Assembly (NCBI GenBank): GCA_016802295.1
Contig: JAESIW010000166.1
Coordinates: 20,492 to 84,491 of the forward strand
Source: Brachionus rotundiformis
Lineage: Eukaryota; Rotifera; Eurotatoria; Ploima; Brachionidae
Length of the DNA: 64,000 bases
Reading direction: 5' to 3'
Program-made: the position numbers and the translations under genes
Part shown: piece after piece, positions 11,101 through 22,482 of the stretch
Position numbering within the stretch: the stretch's first letter is position 1
How the letters are laid out: every line of letters starts with the position of its first letter
Notes under the pieces: model-generated
What the model was told of the DNA's origin: nothing
Database searches by the model: none
The model's input: the letters and a program-made list of their open reading frames with translations, nothing else

Positions 11101-12369
11101 GGCTTATATTTTTTGTAGTAGAAAAAATATTTTCGAAAAATAGAAAAAAAAAATAAGAAAAAATATTTTTTTTTATAGAAAAATTACTTTTTAATATAGA
11201 AAAAATACTAAAGAAAATCGAAAAAAAAATATTAATTTTTTCTCGGTCTTCCTCTTTTACGTTTCGCGGTTTATCGTTTTGATTTGCTAATAATTGATTA
11301 TTTCCGTCAATGCTCAATATTTGATTTGATGTTGTCGCTGATTGAGTTTGAATTGAAGGTTCGATATTGGCTTGTATTGATCTGAAAATTTGCACATTCA
11401 AAGGACCAGTCGAATTTCTCTCTAGAGCAGGTAGAGCCTTTTTTTGACGGCGTCTTTTAGAATTTTTCTCAATGTTAAGATCTAGAGTTGGAATTTCCAG
11501 TAACTCTAATTAATAGCCAATACCAATCACATGCTTGCAAATGAAATTTTTTTTCCAATATTGACAACTGCAAGTGCTCAATTCCCAAATCTCATTGTTT
11601 TTATCTATTACATGCATTGAATCACTCCAATTTTTATATTCATTGTAACTGTCCCAAGTTGATTTTTGAAAATACGCTTTACACATTTCTTTATTTGCTT
11701 GTTGTTCATTCTTTGACGCTGTGACCATATAAACTGTTCGTCCACTATGAGTAAATTTTACTGTTCTTTTTTTTAAGCGCACCCATTCAAAGCCTAGAGT
11801 CCACTCGTGAGTAGAAACTTCTGGTTTTGTCGCAAATTTTTTGGTAGTGTTGAACTTAGGGTCCCGATTTGATGACCAATCTGATAACAATTTATTCATG
11901 CAGATGACGAACTGTCGAAGAGGTAAGCGATCTCTTAAGGTTGCTTCTTTTTTGATAACATCGTTTGTTGATTCCAAGGCATTATTCGTACTTGGGTAAC
12001 CATCTGCGTAACCTTCATACCAACCCACATGGTACTCAGATAGCCAATATTGGTCATAATGATCAAACATATTGATTATATTTGCAACATTTCTTGAAGT
12101 CCATTTTGTTTTTAATAGATTGTAGACAGTTTCAAAATGTTCTTTTAAAACTGATGCTTGAAAAAAATTGATATCTTCGACTATCGTGAGAAAAAGATAA
12201 TTATTTTTTTCTATTAGGAAAATTATTTTTTCTATAATCAAAAATATTTTTTCTAAAGAAAAAAAATATTTTTAATAAATTCATATTTTCTACTACTAAA
12301 AATATTTTTTCTTTTAAATATTTTTTCTATAAAAAAAAAATATTTTTACTACTGCGAGAAATATAAGCC
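11101..12369 (-). mobile_element. MULE (Mutator-like) DNA transposon, 1,269 bp, internally deleted
   Basis: The element has terminal inverted repeats. The left end begins GGCTTATATTTTTTGTAGTAG and the right end, on the other strand, begins GGCTTATATTTCTCGCAGTAG. The match continues into AT-rich arms of roughly 140-180 bp made of AAAAATATTTTT-like units. It is flanked by a perfect 9-bp direct duplication, GATCTGGTC, at 11092-11100 and 12370-12378. Nine-base duplications are typical of Mutator-like elements. It carries the C-terminal part of a MULE transposase on the minus strand. Removing one duplication and the element restores continuity of the surrounding carboxypeptidase exon, which proves the insertion. 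Confidence 0.9.
11246..12241 (-). pseudogene. MULE transposase, C-terminal part with SWIM zinc finger
   Basis: A frame at 11510-12241 encodes the region after the DDE core. It includes the conserved block SEYHVGWYEGYADGYPSTNNALES, in which the NNALES segment is typical of MULE and FAR1-like transposases, and ends in a SWIM zinc finger, CSCQYWKKNFICKHV (C-x-C-x(n)-C-x-H). After one in-frame TAA the same frame continues into a basic tail (KRRRQKK) and a Gln/Asn-rich end, until it enters the AT-rich terminal arm. The catalytic N-terminal part is missing, so this copy needs a transposase from elsewhere. Confidence 0.8.
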
Positions 12370-13716
12370 GATCTGGTCGTCTTTTTTTTCTCCAAATTCT
12401 GGACTATTTTTCAAAAAGATAACCTTTTAAATATTTATTTGATTATTTGAAATTGAGCTTACATTAGTATGACTATAATCATAACCATCCGGATTAAATT
12501 TAAAAATTAACTATTTTATAGTCAAAAAAAAACATATTATAAATTAAATTAATTATTACAAGTAAATTTTTTCATTTTTTAATAATATTAATTTAATAAT
12601 TAAATATGTACCTAATGGTAAAATATGAAATTCGTAGTAAGAAAGAAGCTTGTTTGCGTTCGGGCCAGGATTTCTAGAGTCTTTTATTAACTAAAATTAA
12701 ATAGCTTAAAAATAAATAAATTATAGATTTAATAAGTTAATTTACTCTATCAATGAACCAAATGCATGATGAAACCGAGACCCATTCACGCTAATAAAAA
12801 CTTTAAATAAATTAAGATAATTTGGTTAATTTTTTTAGATACAGCATGTATCCCACAATCAATCCAAACACTTCTCTGAGAGGTGTCAGTCTTTAAAACT
12901 AATACTTTAAGTTGGCGATTCTCATAAGTTGTTCCTGCTAGATAAGAGCTTGCAATGTCTGGATTATCAATTACCAAATTTGTAATAAAATTTAAAATCT
13001 TATTCAATAAAAAAATTTTTAATTAATTTTATTGGGGAGAAGACGAATCTATTAAAATTAAATGTAATAAAGTTATATTTATTCAAACACTTAGATCATA
13101 ATAGATATAAATAAAAAATCAATAAAATCTTTCTTACTTAAGTGTAACGAGGATATCTTGCGACAATGCTTCAATTTTGTGAATTTCGTCGCATAGATTC
13201 TGCTTTTCAAAATTGATTAGTGATATTTAAAACTAACAAATTGGTAAATCTTTTATAATTTCAAAATCATGAAAAATTGAAACTGACCGATAACAAATTT
13301 AATGATCTTATTTATAAATATTCTGTATGATAAATAAAGTTAGTAAAATAGTAAAATTTACTTTTGAAAGTTATCATTTATTATTGTAAACGGCAAATTT
13401 GCCAATTTGAACAATACCTCATAGTGTTCAAAAGCTTTAGATGATAAAGCTACATCAACAATTTGATCAATTGATTTAATACGGTTCCAAACATCAAACT
13501 TAAGTTATACTAAGTTAATAACAAGATTATTTAACTGTTATAAAATAGTATTTTTCTCACTTCACGATTATGTTCCCATGATTCAGGTAGTTTTAAATGA
13601 TGTACAGATATTGGTTTGATTTGAATTAGCTTGTATCCTTTAAAGGAAAACTTCTTCTGAGCACAAGAGCTCGAAGATGTCAGAAAATAAATGACTGTTA
13701 CCAAATGTATTAACAT

Positions 13717-14539
13717 TTTTTTGGAGATAAAAAGAATTTAAACTAAAAGCTTAATTATTTATTTTATTATTTTTTACTTAAAAAATAGAAAGTTTTTTTA
13801 TCCATGATAAGATTTATTAATTTTTATTTATTTTTTTATCTCTAACTAAGTATTAAATTATTGAATTGGATATAAACTTATTTTTTTTGTTTGATTTAAA
13901 TCAGTCAATTCTGTCCCAAATCTATTTAGTATTTTAATAAAGATTTTTTGACGACATATTATTAAGTAAGTTGCAAGGGATTTTCTAACATATCATAGTA
14001 TCTAAGGTAATTGTATTTGTAGGTCACTTTTTTAAAATTTTTCAATGATAAGATTTGCTATTTCAAATAATGAACAGGTGTTATGAAATCTCTTCAATAG
14101 AAAATAAAGATAATATTTATCTGAAGTTTTAAAACGCATAGTCATGTCTCATTTTATAATTTTTAAAGGTTTAAATTTTAAAATTAAATGTTTAAAATTT
14201 TTTCGTCTTGTTTTTTAAATTTATTTTTCAGCTTGATAACCCAAATATAAATAATTAATAAGATATTTTGGGTTTATTAATAATATCAAAAAAAAAACAT
14301 TAAATAGAAATATAATTACTAATATTAAACAACATTTCTGATCGATAAATAAATTGATTGATTTAAATTTTAAAATTATATTAATAAAATTTTTTAAATA
14401 ATATATATTTACTAATTTAATAGATTAAAAAAGCTTAATTTATTTTATTTTGGTTTAAAAGTAGAGTTGATTTTATTCAAACCTTTTTTTCTAAAATAAT
14501 AATTATTTAACTATTTGATAAATGAGAATAGATTTTAAA
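13717..14539. other. Intergenic, no gene seen
   Basis: This is AT-rich DNA between the 5' end of the carboxypeptidase pseudogene and the 3' end of the EFCAB10-like gene. Both genes are on the minus strand, so it should contain the old promoter of the pseudogene. I see no other structure. Confidence 0.6.
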
Positions 14540-14973
14540 TTACCCTTCTCTTAAGAAGGCATCCATTTTCACTTTATCTTCCGACTTTCCTTCTGGATCA
14601 GTGTCAAAATCGAAAATTCCGAGGGTTTTCAATGCTTCAGCATATTGTCTGTAGGTAATGTGGCCTTTTCCGCTAGGATCTAGCATTCCAAAAATTGATT
14701 GCAAATTTTGGTCTTCAATTAAACAAGGTGGATAGAGATTTGCCATTTTGGATTTTTTAAGTCGTTCCAAGAATTCAATAATCGATTCTCGGGGATCATC
14801 TAATTTAAAATAATTTGTAATCAATAATGTTAAATAAAAAAAAAAAAAAATTATTTACCTGGTTTATTAAAAACTAAATGAGAAGTTATATTTATAAATA
14901 AATCATTTATTTTGTGTTTTTTTATATAATCTTCGGCTTCATTTTGACGATTAATTATTTCTTGTTCTGTCAT
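14540..14973 (-). CDS. EFCAB10: EFCAB10-like protein (Dpy-30 and EF-hand type), 124 aa
   Basis: There are two exons, 14859-14973 and 14540-14799, with a GT...AG intron, and the joined frame is clean. The N terminus (EAEDYIKKHKINDLFINI) fits the short Dpy-30-like dimerisation helix pair of EFCAB10. It is followed by DDPRESIIEFLERLKKSK, which in the family aligns with the EFLIxELERL block. A degenerate EF hand follows (FGMLDPSGKGHITYRQYAEALKTLGI). Known relatives are linked to cilia and sperm tails. The gene is head-to-head with the CISD gene 288 bp away. An X-box-like element lies about 110 bp upstream of its start, fitting RFX control of a ciliary gene. Confidence 0.75.
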
Positions 14974-15081
14974 TTTTACTAAAGAAAAAATGAGAAAAGA
15001 AATTTAATAATCTATTTAAAATAAAAAGAAAAAAAAATGTTTTTTCTTTCACTATATCACTATATCACTAAGGTATAGCCT

Positions 15082-15095
15082 GTTTCTGTAGAAAC
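15082..15095. promoter_or_regulatory. X-box-like element between EFCAB10 and CISD genes
   Basis: GTTTCTGTAGAAAC has perfect 6-bp inverted arms around GT. It differs from the RFX consensus GTYNCCATRGNAAC at two positions. It sits 109 bp upstream of the EFCAB10-like start codon and 167 bp upstream of the CISD start. Function is inferred from position and neighbour only. Confidence 0.4.
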
Positions 15096-15261
15096 AAAAA
15101 TTAAAATAGACACTTAATAAGTCTTTTGGCAAAATTTAAATATATTTAATTTTGCTTTTTTGATATTAAAAATGGTTCGAGTGTACTCGAACACGCCAAA
15201 AATTCTAGAGAAAAAACAAAAAAGCTTTGCTTATGCAAGTTTGGATTTTTTTTAAAAAAAA

Positions 15262-15765
15262 ATGGAATTATTTAGCAATTTTTTTAACGTAAGAGTTTCC
15301 AATTATTTTGGCAGTCTTCCATTGCCAAAATCATTTAAAGATATCACAAATCTGTCAGCTAGAGATGTCTTGAGATTAGTTCCTTTTTTTGCTTCACTGG
15401 GATTAGTAGGCTATGTATCTTATAAGGAAATAAACGACTATCTTAATCGTCGTCAACTTGAATGGGTCAATAAAGACTATTGCAAAGAAAAAAACAAGAT
15501 AGCAGACATAATTTCAAGAGAAGAATTGGAAGCGGCTTTGGATGCCAACAAGTCAGAAAAAGTAGCATACTGCAGATGCTGGAAATCGAAGAGTGTAGGC
15601 CATTTGTTTAAATTATTAATTATTTTCAAACACATATATAATATATTAGTTAATAGTTAATTGTTTTTTTTTTAATTTTTTAAGTTCCCATATTGCGATG
15701 GAACGCATGCCAAACATAACACTGCCACTGGAGATAATGTTGGTCCGCTAGTTATTAAAAAATAG
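15262..15765 (+). CDS. CISD2: CDGSH iron-sulfur protein (CISD1/CISD2, mitoNEET family), 137 aa
   Basis: There are two exons: 15262-15594, and 15685-15765 ending in TAG. Residues about 38-52 (LRLVPFFASLGLVGY) form the single N-terminal membrane anchor that places the protein on the outer mitochondrial or ER membrane. The C-terminal domain has the complete 2Fe-2S ligand set C-x-C-x2-S-x3-P-x-C-D-G-T-H, read across the splice junction as CRCWKSKS/FPYCDGTH. GDNVGPLVIKK at the end is the family's C-terminal strand. Length matches CISD2 (135 aa in mammals). It shares a short divergent promoter region with the EFCAB10-like gene. CISD1 versus CISD2 cannot be settled firmly, but the residues before the cluster look more like CISD2. 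Confidence 0.9.
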
Positions 15766-15854
15766 ACTTAATCGACAAGATTTTTTAAAATTAGATTTTA
15801 TTTTAATTTAAATAAAGTATACAAAAATAAAAATAAAAACAATACATAATTTAG

Positions 15855-17076
15855 TCAAGCATTGGATAAATTTGATATCATTCTTAAGTCAATTAGCTGT
15901 ATTTTCATATTATTATCTTTGATCACATGAGTACTTTCCTTTTGATTAAAAAAAAAATTCAAAATTAAATTAATTAAATTTATTTGCTTAAAAATAAAAG
16001 TTAAATTTTACTTCAAAAAGTTGAGGTATTTTTGAATGCGGATGAAATCCGCTTAGACTACACTCGGCTATTTCTTTTAAACCATCTGAATTAAGCACAA
16101 ATATGCTATTTCTACATGCAAACACACACAAAAGATAGAAGATAAAATAAAATTAATTGAAAAAAAATATATTATTAATTTATAAAAAAGAAACATACTG
16201 GTTGTAGCTTGGAGCACAAACAATCGCTATAGCTTCAGGTATCATAAGCTGATAGCCGTAATGAGTGTGCAAATCTATGCTAGAAAGAAAAGCTGTCTGA
16301 GATGGATGAGTATGTATCCAACCAAGAGTGATAAGATTATTTTGATCGATTATTTGGCACAATTCGTTTTCATTCTCGGTGCTGCATGTGTCACTGGTGC
16401 CTTTTTGTTTGGGTATTATTACATGAGATAGAAAAAATTTATTATGTGTCAAATGGCCAGCAAGTATTCCACAAGTTTCTATATTTTGTATTGTGTTAGC
16501 ATAGGCTTTTTCCAAAAATTTTCCAATTGTATCATTTGGCAAAACTATTTTCCTAAAATTTTCCTCACATTTTGATGACTGGTCACTATCAATGTCAGTG
16601 ACTAACTTGGTATCATTTTTTAGCTGATTCAAGTTATCAAATTGATATTGATTATCAGGCAATTTTGGTTCCTGGTTTTCATTTGCCAATTTAGCATGTT
16701 CCTTGGCCTGATTGGCAAATAGTTCTTTTATATACAGTTTAAGCTTTTCAGCCTTGGGAAATATTTTATTGTTTAGTTCTCGATTTATTTCGGCAATGTC
16801 GCCCTTGTTACATTTCGAGTATTCGGGATGAGTTTTTAAAAGCTGTCCGTACAATACGGCAAAGCGACTGTACAAAATAAACGCATGCAAATAGTCATGT
16901 TCGGAAAAGTAAACATTTGCCATGCGAACCAATTGCTTGCTGCTACGAATGTAATTTTCGATGCTAAACTTTGGATCAATTTCTATTTTGGTGTTGAATT
17001 CAAAAAATTCTCTGAATCGTAGATCAGGATCATTGACCAAATTGGTATAAGTATTTAGCTGTGAATTTAAATTCAT
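15855..17076 (-). CDS. STAMBP: AMSH-type JAMM deubiquitinase (STAMBP), 353 aa
   Basis: There are three exons (16199-17076, 16012-16111, 15855-15938) with clean phases. The N-terminal half (residues about 20-130) is the helical dimerisation/MIT-like domain that targets AMSH to ESCRT complexes on endosomes. The C-terminal half is the zinc metalloprotease: ETCGILAGHL with the catalytic Glu, then HTHPSQTAFLSSID with both zinc His residues and the Asp. HVIIPKQKGTSDTC covers the K63-specific insertion. The protein ends after QLIDLR plus 11 residues. AMSH removes K63-linked ubiquitin from cargo receptors. A ubiquitin-activating enzyme gene lies 365 bp upstream on the same strand. Confidence 0.93.
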
Positions 17077-17441
17077 TTCTAGAAATTAATTTTGGATACA
17101 AAAATAAACTATTAAATTATTTGATAATTTTAATGAATCATATTTGAATAATTTTATACAAAAATTATATTAAATTATGAAAATTTAAATTTAGATTTGT
17201 TTACCATGAATCATTTTTAAAATTAAGTATTTTATTAAAAAATCTTAGAGAAAAAAACTTTTTATGTTTTATTAATTTAGAAACATAAAAAGATTTAATA
17301 ATTCAAATGTTTCAAAAATTTTTAATAATTTATTTTATGATACTCTAAGTGAATGTAATACCTCAAAAATATTAATAAAAATATATATTATTTATTATGT
17401 TGTCTTTAATTAAATGCGAAATAGAACATGATTAAAAACTA
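17077..17441. other. Short intergenic spacer
   Basis: AT-rich spacer between the UBA6-like stop codon and the STAMBP start. It must hold the UBA6 3' end and the STAMBP promoter. No motif stands out. Confidence 0.6.
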
Positions 17442-20400
17442 TCAATTAAAAAAATATCTAATCGGTGGACACAAATTATTCTTATCTCGATCATTGGCAT
17501 CATTGTCACATTCCTGATAAGTCAAGAACAAGTCACAATAGCAAGTGTCACTTTTATTTGCCAATGCAGCCAAATTGGTTACACCTTTAACAAGCTTGAG
17601 CATTTTTTCATTCAAGCGTTTAGCATGTCCAGGCATTACTGGCAAATAAATCGATTTTGCTCCATACATTATACCTAAATAATTATAAAATAAAAGAAAA
17701 ATTAATTAATTAATTGATTAAATAAATTTTAAAATTTAGAATGAAATTTATTAACCTGAAACAGTTAATTTGTATTGGGTTTTAATTGTGTCTATAAATT
17801 GTCGCAGTGTGAACGTTTCATTTCCTCTAATGGTCCATTTGTCCCATAAAGTAACACAACATTGGTCAGTTATTTTAGTTTTAGGACACGGTCCTGGTTC
17901 CGATAAGAGAAACAGCGAAATGGCCAAATTTAAAAAGCTATTTCGAAATTTTTCCAATTCAAAATTACTTTGAACCACTTTAATAAGTTCAATTGTTGCC
18001 AAACCGGCTATAACTGATGTTGTTGTGGCTATGGCAGGCACAATATTGCCAGCTATTTTTTTCACATGTAATTTGTCTGCATTGTCCAGTCCGTACATGC
18101 ATGCTCTTAAATTGGACGTGGCATGAATAAAGTCAATGTGACCATTTTTATCATTGTCCTTTTCAAATTCAATACAATCAAGTAGTAAATTAGTAGTCGT
18201 GTTTGTTGGTTGTGATGTGATAAATTTTTTGAGAATTTCAACACATTTTGAATTGTCCAAGTCCTTGGCATTCGTTTCGTCGGCTTTTTTTTTTGTTTCA
18301 TCAGTTTCAATGTGTTTTTTGACAGGACGCCACTGTGGTACTGTGTAGCTTTTGAGCACATCCAGAATAGACTCTTTTTGTTCCATAATATCGCTAATGC
18401 GGTATACTTGGGCGAATAAACGCGCCAAACTAGTCACAAAACTTAAATGCAATTCATTGTTTTCATCAAACTGAATTGGAGTCGGTTTACGCTTTGGCAA
18501 CTTCCAAAAAGGACTACCATCGCTCATTAAATGATCACTTGGATATATGTTCAAAATATCTTTGGCTTTGTTGGCAAAATATTTCTCAAATTTGTTTCTT
18601 GCCAAACGCAAACAATCCGCATATGTATGGCAAAAGTTTTGGACAAATTTACAATATTTGTGCAAATTTTCCACATGAAAATTTTCGTCTTGACCAAGTC
18701 TATCCACTAAAGACATTAATTGGGGATTTTTTTCCACAAATTTATTTGCCATTACTGGCTTCATTTTGAACAATGATTCGAATTTGTCTCTTGACCATTG
18801 AATACAATGTTCAATATTGGACGGAAATGATTTTAGTGTACAATAGGGAACATTGCCTTCGGTGTCATTTGGATCTTTTTGAGAGTTGTACGATTCGGTC
18901 AAAAATGGCAAAATAACTTGTACATGACCTTTGGCGCCCATAGTGCCAGATTCAATTAGAGCTCTTTGATTGGTTACACATCTTGAGTCCATGTAGCGTC
19001 TAGCTTCTAAATTGTCCAAAGCGTTAACGCACACATTTTGCTCTTGGAAAAAGTTGTCACTAAATGTGTTTTCACTTTGTGGACAAACTTTTAATTCCAA
19101 AGGTTTTATTTTTATTTGTGGATTTATTTTTAATGCTGCCTCGGATGCTACCACTGATTTAGCTCTTTGGATGTCTTTAGATCTAAATAGGAATTGACGA
19201 TTTAAATTGGATTTTTCTATTAGATCGTTGTCTGTTATGGTTATTAGACCATTCTTGCCCAAGCCTAGTAGAGCATAGTTTTTAAGCATTTCGCATCCAA
19301 TAGCTCCACAACCGACCATAAAAATGCGAGTCTGATGCAACTTGGTCAATGTGTCATTGCCACCAAAGCATTTTCTAATTTCATCGTAGCGGTCATTTTG
19401 CAAAATATTTTCTCCATCTTTAGTTGTAGATTCATACATTTCAGCACTATCCAATATAAGCCATTGCCTTATTGGAACAAATTTGTTCGTTATTGACTTT
19501 AGACATTCTTGGGCTACAATTCCGCCAAATATTGAAGAATAAGGTGAAAAAGTGCTTTTCTGAGACTTAAAGAATATTTTTGCCAAATTTTCAAAATAGT
19601 CCAATTTGATCTCACTTGGCTTGTTTTGAATGACCATGTCCAAAAATTCCTCATATTTTTGATTTGGTCTATATAAACGAATAAACAAATGATTCAGCTG
19701 AGGATTTTGAAATTTGAATTCATTCAAATCCGAAACTAAAATGTTTGGATTAGTAAGCTGTTGTTCCAATGGTTCGAATTGAATGCGTTGGCTTTGTTTT
19801 ACCTTGCGGAATATTCCGCCTCTCTCGTACACACCCTCAACTTCCAACTCAACAATGAACCTGTACGAGTTGACAATTTTGGCAACTTTGACCATTTGAT
19901 TATTCAGTTTATCTAGGCCTTTTATTTCGGTAATTTTTATCAAGTCTCCAGCTTCCACATTGTGATTACGCATGTCCAAACATTCCACTATTAAATGTCC
20001 ATTTGTGTTAGTTACTTTGCCAATGAAAACATCTTTGTAATCTTCACCGTCCTGATCGACCACTTCAAAATTGTCACCAAAATCAGTAAAGCAATAGCCA
20101 AAAAGACCAAATGTATTCGCAAGTAGAAAATTCACTCCATTTTCTCGGCAAATGTGGTTCAATCTAACGAGTCTGTCAAAATTTGTCTCTTCAGTCATAA
20201 TCAAGCAGTCAAATTGCTTTAGAAAATTGCCATCTTCCAAATCTGAATTTGTTTCCAAGCATTCTATTTTAACATATGGATTAAGTTGTTTTAACTGGTC
20301 AAGACAAGCCATGGCTCGGTTGTCTCTTGAATTTACATTCGTTTCATTGATAAAAAATTGACTTGACAAATCGCCTAGACTACATATTTGGTAATCGATG

Positions 20401-20691
20401 ATACTCAAAGAGCCTACACCGGCTAATGTCAAATTTTTTGCTAATTTAAAAAAAAATTGCCAAGCATTTCAAAATTATTGAAATTTTATAAATTTTACCA
20501 ATTTCAATACCCAACAGACCAACTGAATGCAAGAGAATTTTAGATTTTGTCAACTTTTGCATTGCTTGATTGCCAAGGACATAAATTTGTCGACTTTTTT
20601 TTTTTAAATTTAATTAAAAAATAAGATAAATTTTTATTAAACATAATAATTATAATAATTACCTATACAAGTCATGGTCAATATCGATCAT
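17442..20691 (-). CDS. UBA6: Ubiquitin-activating enzyme E1, UBA6-like, 1,013 aa
   Basis: There are four exons (20663-20691, 20499-20593, 17756-20440, 17442-17674) with consistent phases. The protein starts MIDIDHDLYSRQIYVLG, the usual E1 opening. The first adenylation-like half is followed by the active half with the ATP loop VGCGAIGCEMLKN (about residue 416) and NLNRQFLFRSKDI. The catalytic Cys is in VPYCTLKSFP (about residue 575). The C-terminal ubiquitin-fold domain contains LPVMPGHAKRL and ends PPIRYFFN. AMQKLTKS, CTLKSFP, the HIETDE segment and the PPxRYxF ending fit UBA6 better than UBA1. The enzyme activates ubiquitin (and FAT10 in vertebrates) with ATP and passes it to E2s. All key residues are present. 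Confidence 0.9.
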
Positions 20692-21197
20692 TTTTTTTTA
20701 TTTAAAAAATGAAAAAATATAAAAAAATGAAAAAAAAAATTTATTTTTGATAAAAATTTGATTCAAGCAAATAAAACAAGTATAGTACCAAATTTCAAAT
20801 TAAATTGCTCTTCTAATTGTCTTTTTCTAATATTTAAAAATTAAAATCAGGTTTAAAATTTTTTCCTTTTTTTTTCATAATATTATTAGGAGATAAAATT
20901 ATATAATTTACAATGAAAACAATAAATAAAAATTAAAATTTTTACAAAAAATCAAAATTAAGAATCAATTCTTATTTTCATGAATTCAATCTGCTCAATT
21001 TTTTCAATTTAATTTTTATCATTAGTTTCGTTTTTGCATCTTATTTGAAATTTATTTATTGACAATTGATAATTAATTTTTTCAATTTTTAATTTGTTCA
21101 GCAACAAAAAAATTTTTTTAAAAATGCATAAATTTTATTTAATAGAAATTAAAGTAGAGAAAATAAATTTAATTTTTGAAATTAAGTTTTTTTTCAT
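20692..21197. other. Intergenic, no gene seen
   Basis: Very AT-rich DNA upstream of the UBA6-like start (minus strand) and downstream of the four-TM protein gene, which is also on the minus strand. A 66-residue plus-strand frame at 21094-21294 overlaps the four-TM gene and is not supported. Confidence 0.6.
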
Positions 21198-21899
21198 TCA
21201 ATGCTTATCTAATATTGATTTAGATAAAAAAAATACACAGGCAGCAAAAGAAATTAAACCAAGAACCATTAGTGCTATATTAATACCGATATAATTGGAT
21301 TCATAAGAGCAATCAGAGCAAGTATCATATAAGCTCAAAATTAAGCTATTGATTATTATTAAGGAAATAAATACGAATAGACCAATAATGTTTATTATAA
21401 TGTTTGACACATACCAAATATGTCTTCGCTTGATATAAAAAGCAAACATTGTTATGGTAATTAAAAGTCCAATTGTTCCCGACCATATACCAGCAGATAT
21501 TTTGTTAAGTGGGGTATTGGACACAAGAAGAACAATTTGTAGTGATATTTGAGACAATGATGATACTAAATGAATAATAATCATCCAAATATAAAATGAA
21601 CGCAAGCAATGTTCTGACTTATTATTTGGTAATTTGGCTATTGATTTATTTTGAGCCAATTTAGATATATTACATAAATCATTGGTTATATTTTCATTTG
21701 ATTGAAAACTTGGACTATCTCGGATACTGCTATTAGAATCTATTGAGCTTAATTGATGACTTTTTTGTATATTTAACAAATTGTTTATGTAAGGATTATT
21801 GTATAATGATTTGTTTACTTTTTTACTTTGATATTGAATACATCGGCCATTTTTAAATGTTTTAACAATCTTAATTTTAGATTTCTGTAGAGGAATCAT
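21198..21899 (-). CDS. Four-transmembrane protein of unknown function, 233 aa
   Basis: This is a single-exon frame with an ATG start. About 100 N-terminal residues are polar and basic, with Ser/Asn-rich tracts and presumably cytosolic. Four hydrophobic helices follow at about residues 100-125, 135-155, 165-190 and 205-228. The loop between the third and fourth holds DTCSDCSYES, two Cys that could pair on the lumenal side. The layout resembles MS4A/TMEM-type or claudin-like small tetraspan proteins, but it has no tetraspanin CCG motif or claudin W-GLW-C-C signature, so I assign no family. It is divergent from the chitin-binding protein gene 583 bp away. Confidence 0.65.
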   Translation of the reverse strand: MIPLQKSKIKIVKTFKNGRCIQYQSKKVNKSLYNNPYINNLLNIQKSHQLSSIDSNSSIRDSPSFQSNENITNDLCNISKLAQNKSIAKLPNNKSEHCLRSFYIWMIIIHLVSSLSQISLQIVLLVSNTPLNKISAGIWSGTIGLLITITMFAFYIKRRHIWYVSNIIINIIGLFVFISLIIINSLILSLYDTCSDCSYESNYIGINIALMVLGLISFAACVFFLSKSILDKH

Positions 21900-22482
21900 T
21901 TTTGGAAAAAAAATAAAGGTAAATTTTGCCTTTTTTATTTAAAAAGTTATTTTAATTAAAAACCAAAATAGATTTATTTAATTAGGGAATTTAATTTCAT
22001 GTTGAAGAAAATGCACCATTATTACCAAGTCAAACTTTAATGCATTAAATAACGTGATATGATTTTTCTTAATAACAATGAGTAAATCCAAATTTTAATT
22101 AACTAAAGCTCTTTTATTTTAAATTCGAATTTGCTGAAAATAGAGCCAAAAAAAAAAAGCTTTTCCAAAAGGAATTATCCTGGAATATTTCTCAATTAAT
22201 TATTTTATTTGAAAAAAACTCAAACCAGAACGAGAATTTTTCGAGTAAAAATAAAAATGCCTAGACAAAAAATATTTAAATTAAATTAATTTAATAGTTC
22301 AAATTAAAATGGTTTAGATGTCCTAAAATGGCCCTTCGAGAAAAAAATATCTAAAATTCCAATGAACTTATATGTTAATTCATCTTAACTTTTTTTCATA
22401 TTAAATGATTATAAAAATAAAAAAAGATTTATCCAAAAACAGATTAAATATTAAATTAATTAATAAATTGATTTGATCAAAA

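Larger units (their letters stand above)
10990..13716 (-). pseudogene. Metallocarboxypeptidase (M14A, carboxypeptidase A/B type), interrupted and truncated
   Basis: Exons read from high to low coordinates. They encode a signal peptide and the start of the propeptide (13561-13716), more propeptide (about 13362-13498), a segment ending VWIDCGIHA (12843-12998), REWVSVSSCIWFIDR (12746-12790), a segment ending YYEFHILPL (12612-12690), NPDGYDYSHTN (about 12454-12498), and SRIWRKKRRPD (from 12403). These hold the zinc-binding H-x-x-E (HAREW) and the substrate-site Arg/Asn region of secreted M14 carboxypeptidases. The last of these exons is cut by a MULE transposon at 11101-12369 and resumes at 11100 with PVDEFTWNCFGTDLNRN. 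A TGA stands at 11027-11029 where the family has Trp. Frames of the third propeptide exon and the NPDGY exon do not join cleanly. The C-terminal half, including the catalytic Glu, is absent: repeat and telomere-like DNA replace it. Confidence 0.85.

Noticed and set aside
13561..13716. A separate small secreted protein gene
   Set aside because: Its sequence is the signal peptide and propeptide start of the carboxypeptidase pseudogene, with a proper splice donor leading to the next exon.
21094..21294. Plus-strand 66-residue frame
   Set aside because: It overlaps the end of the four-TM gene on the other strand, and its first part is low-complexity AT-rich sequence.
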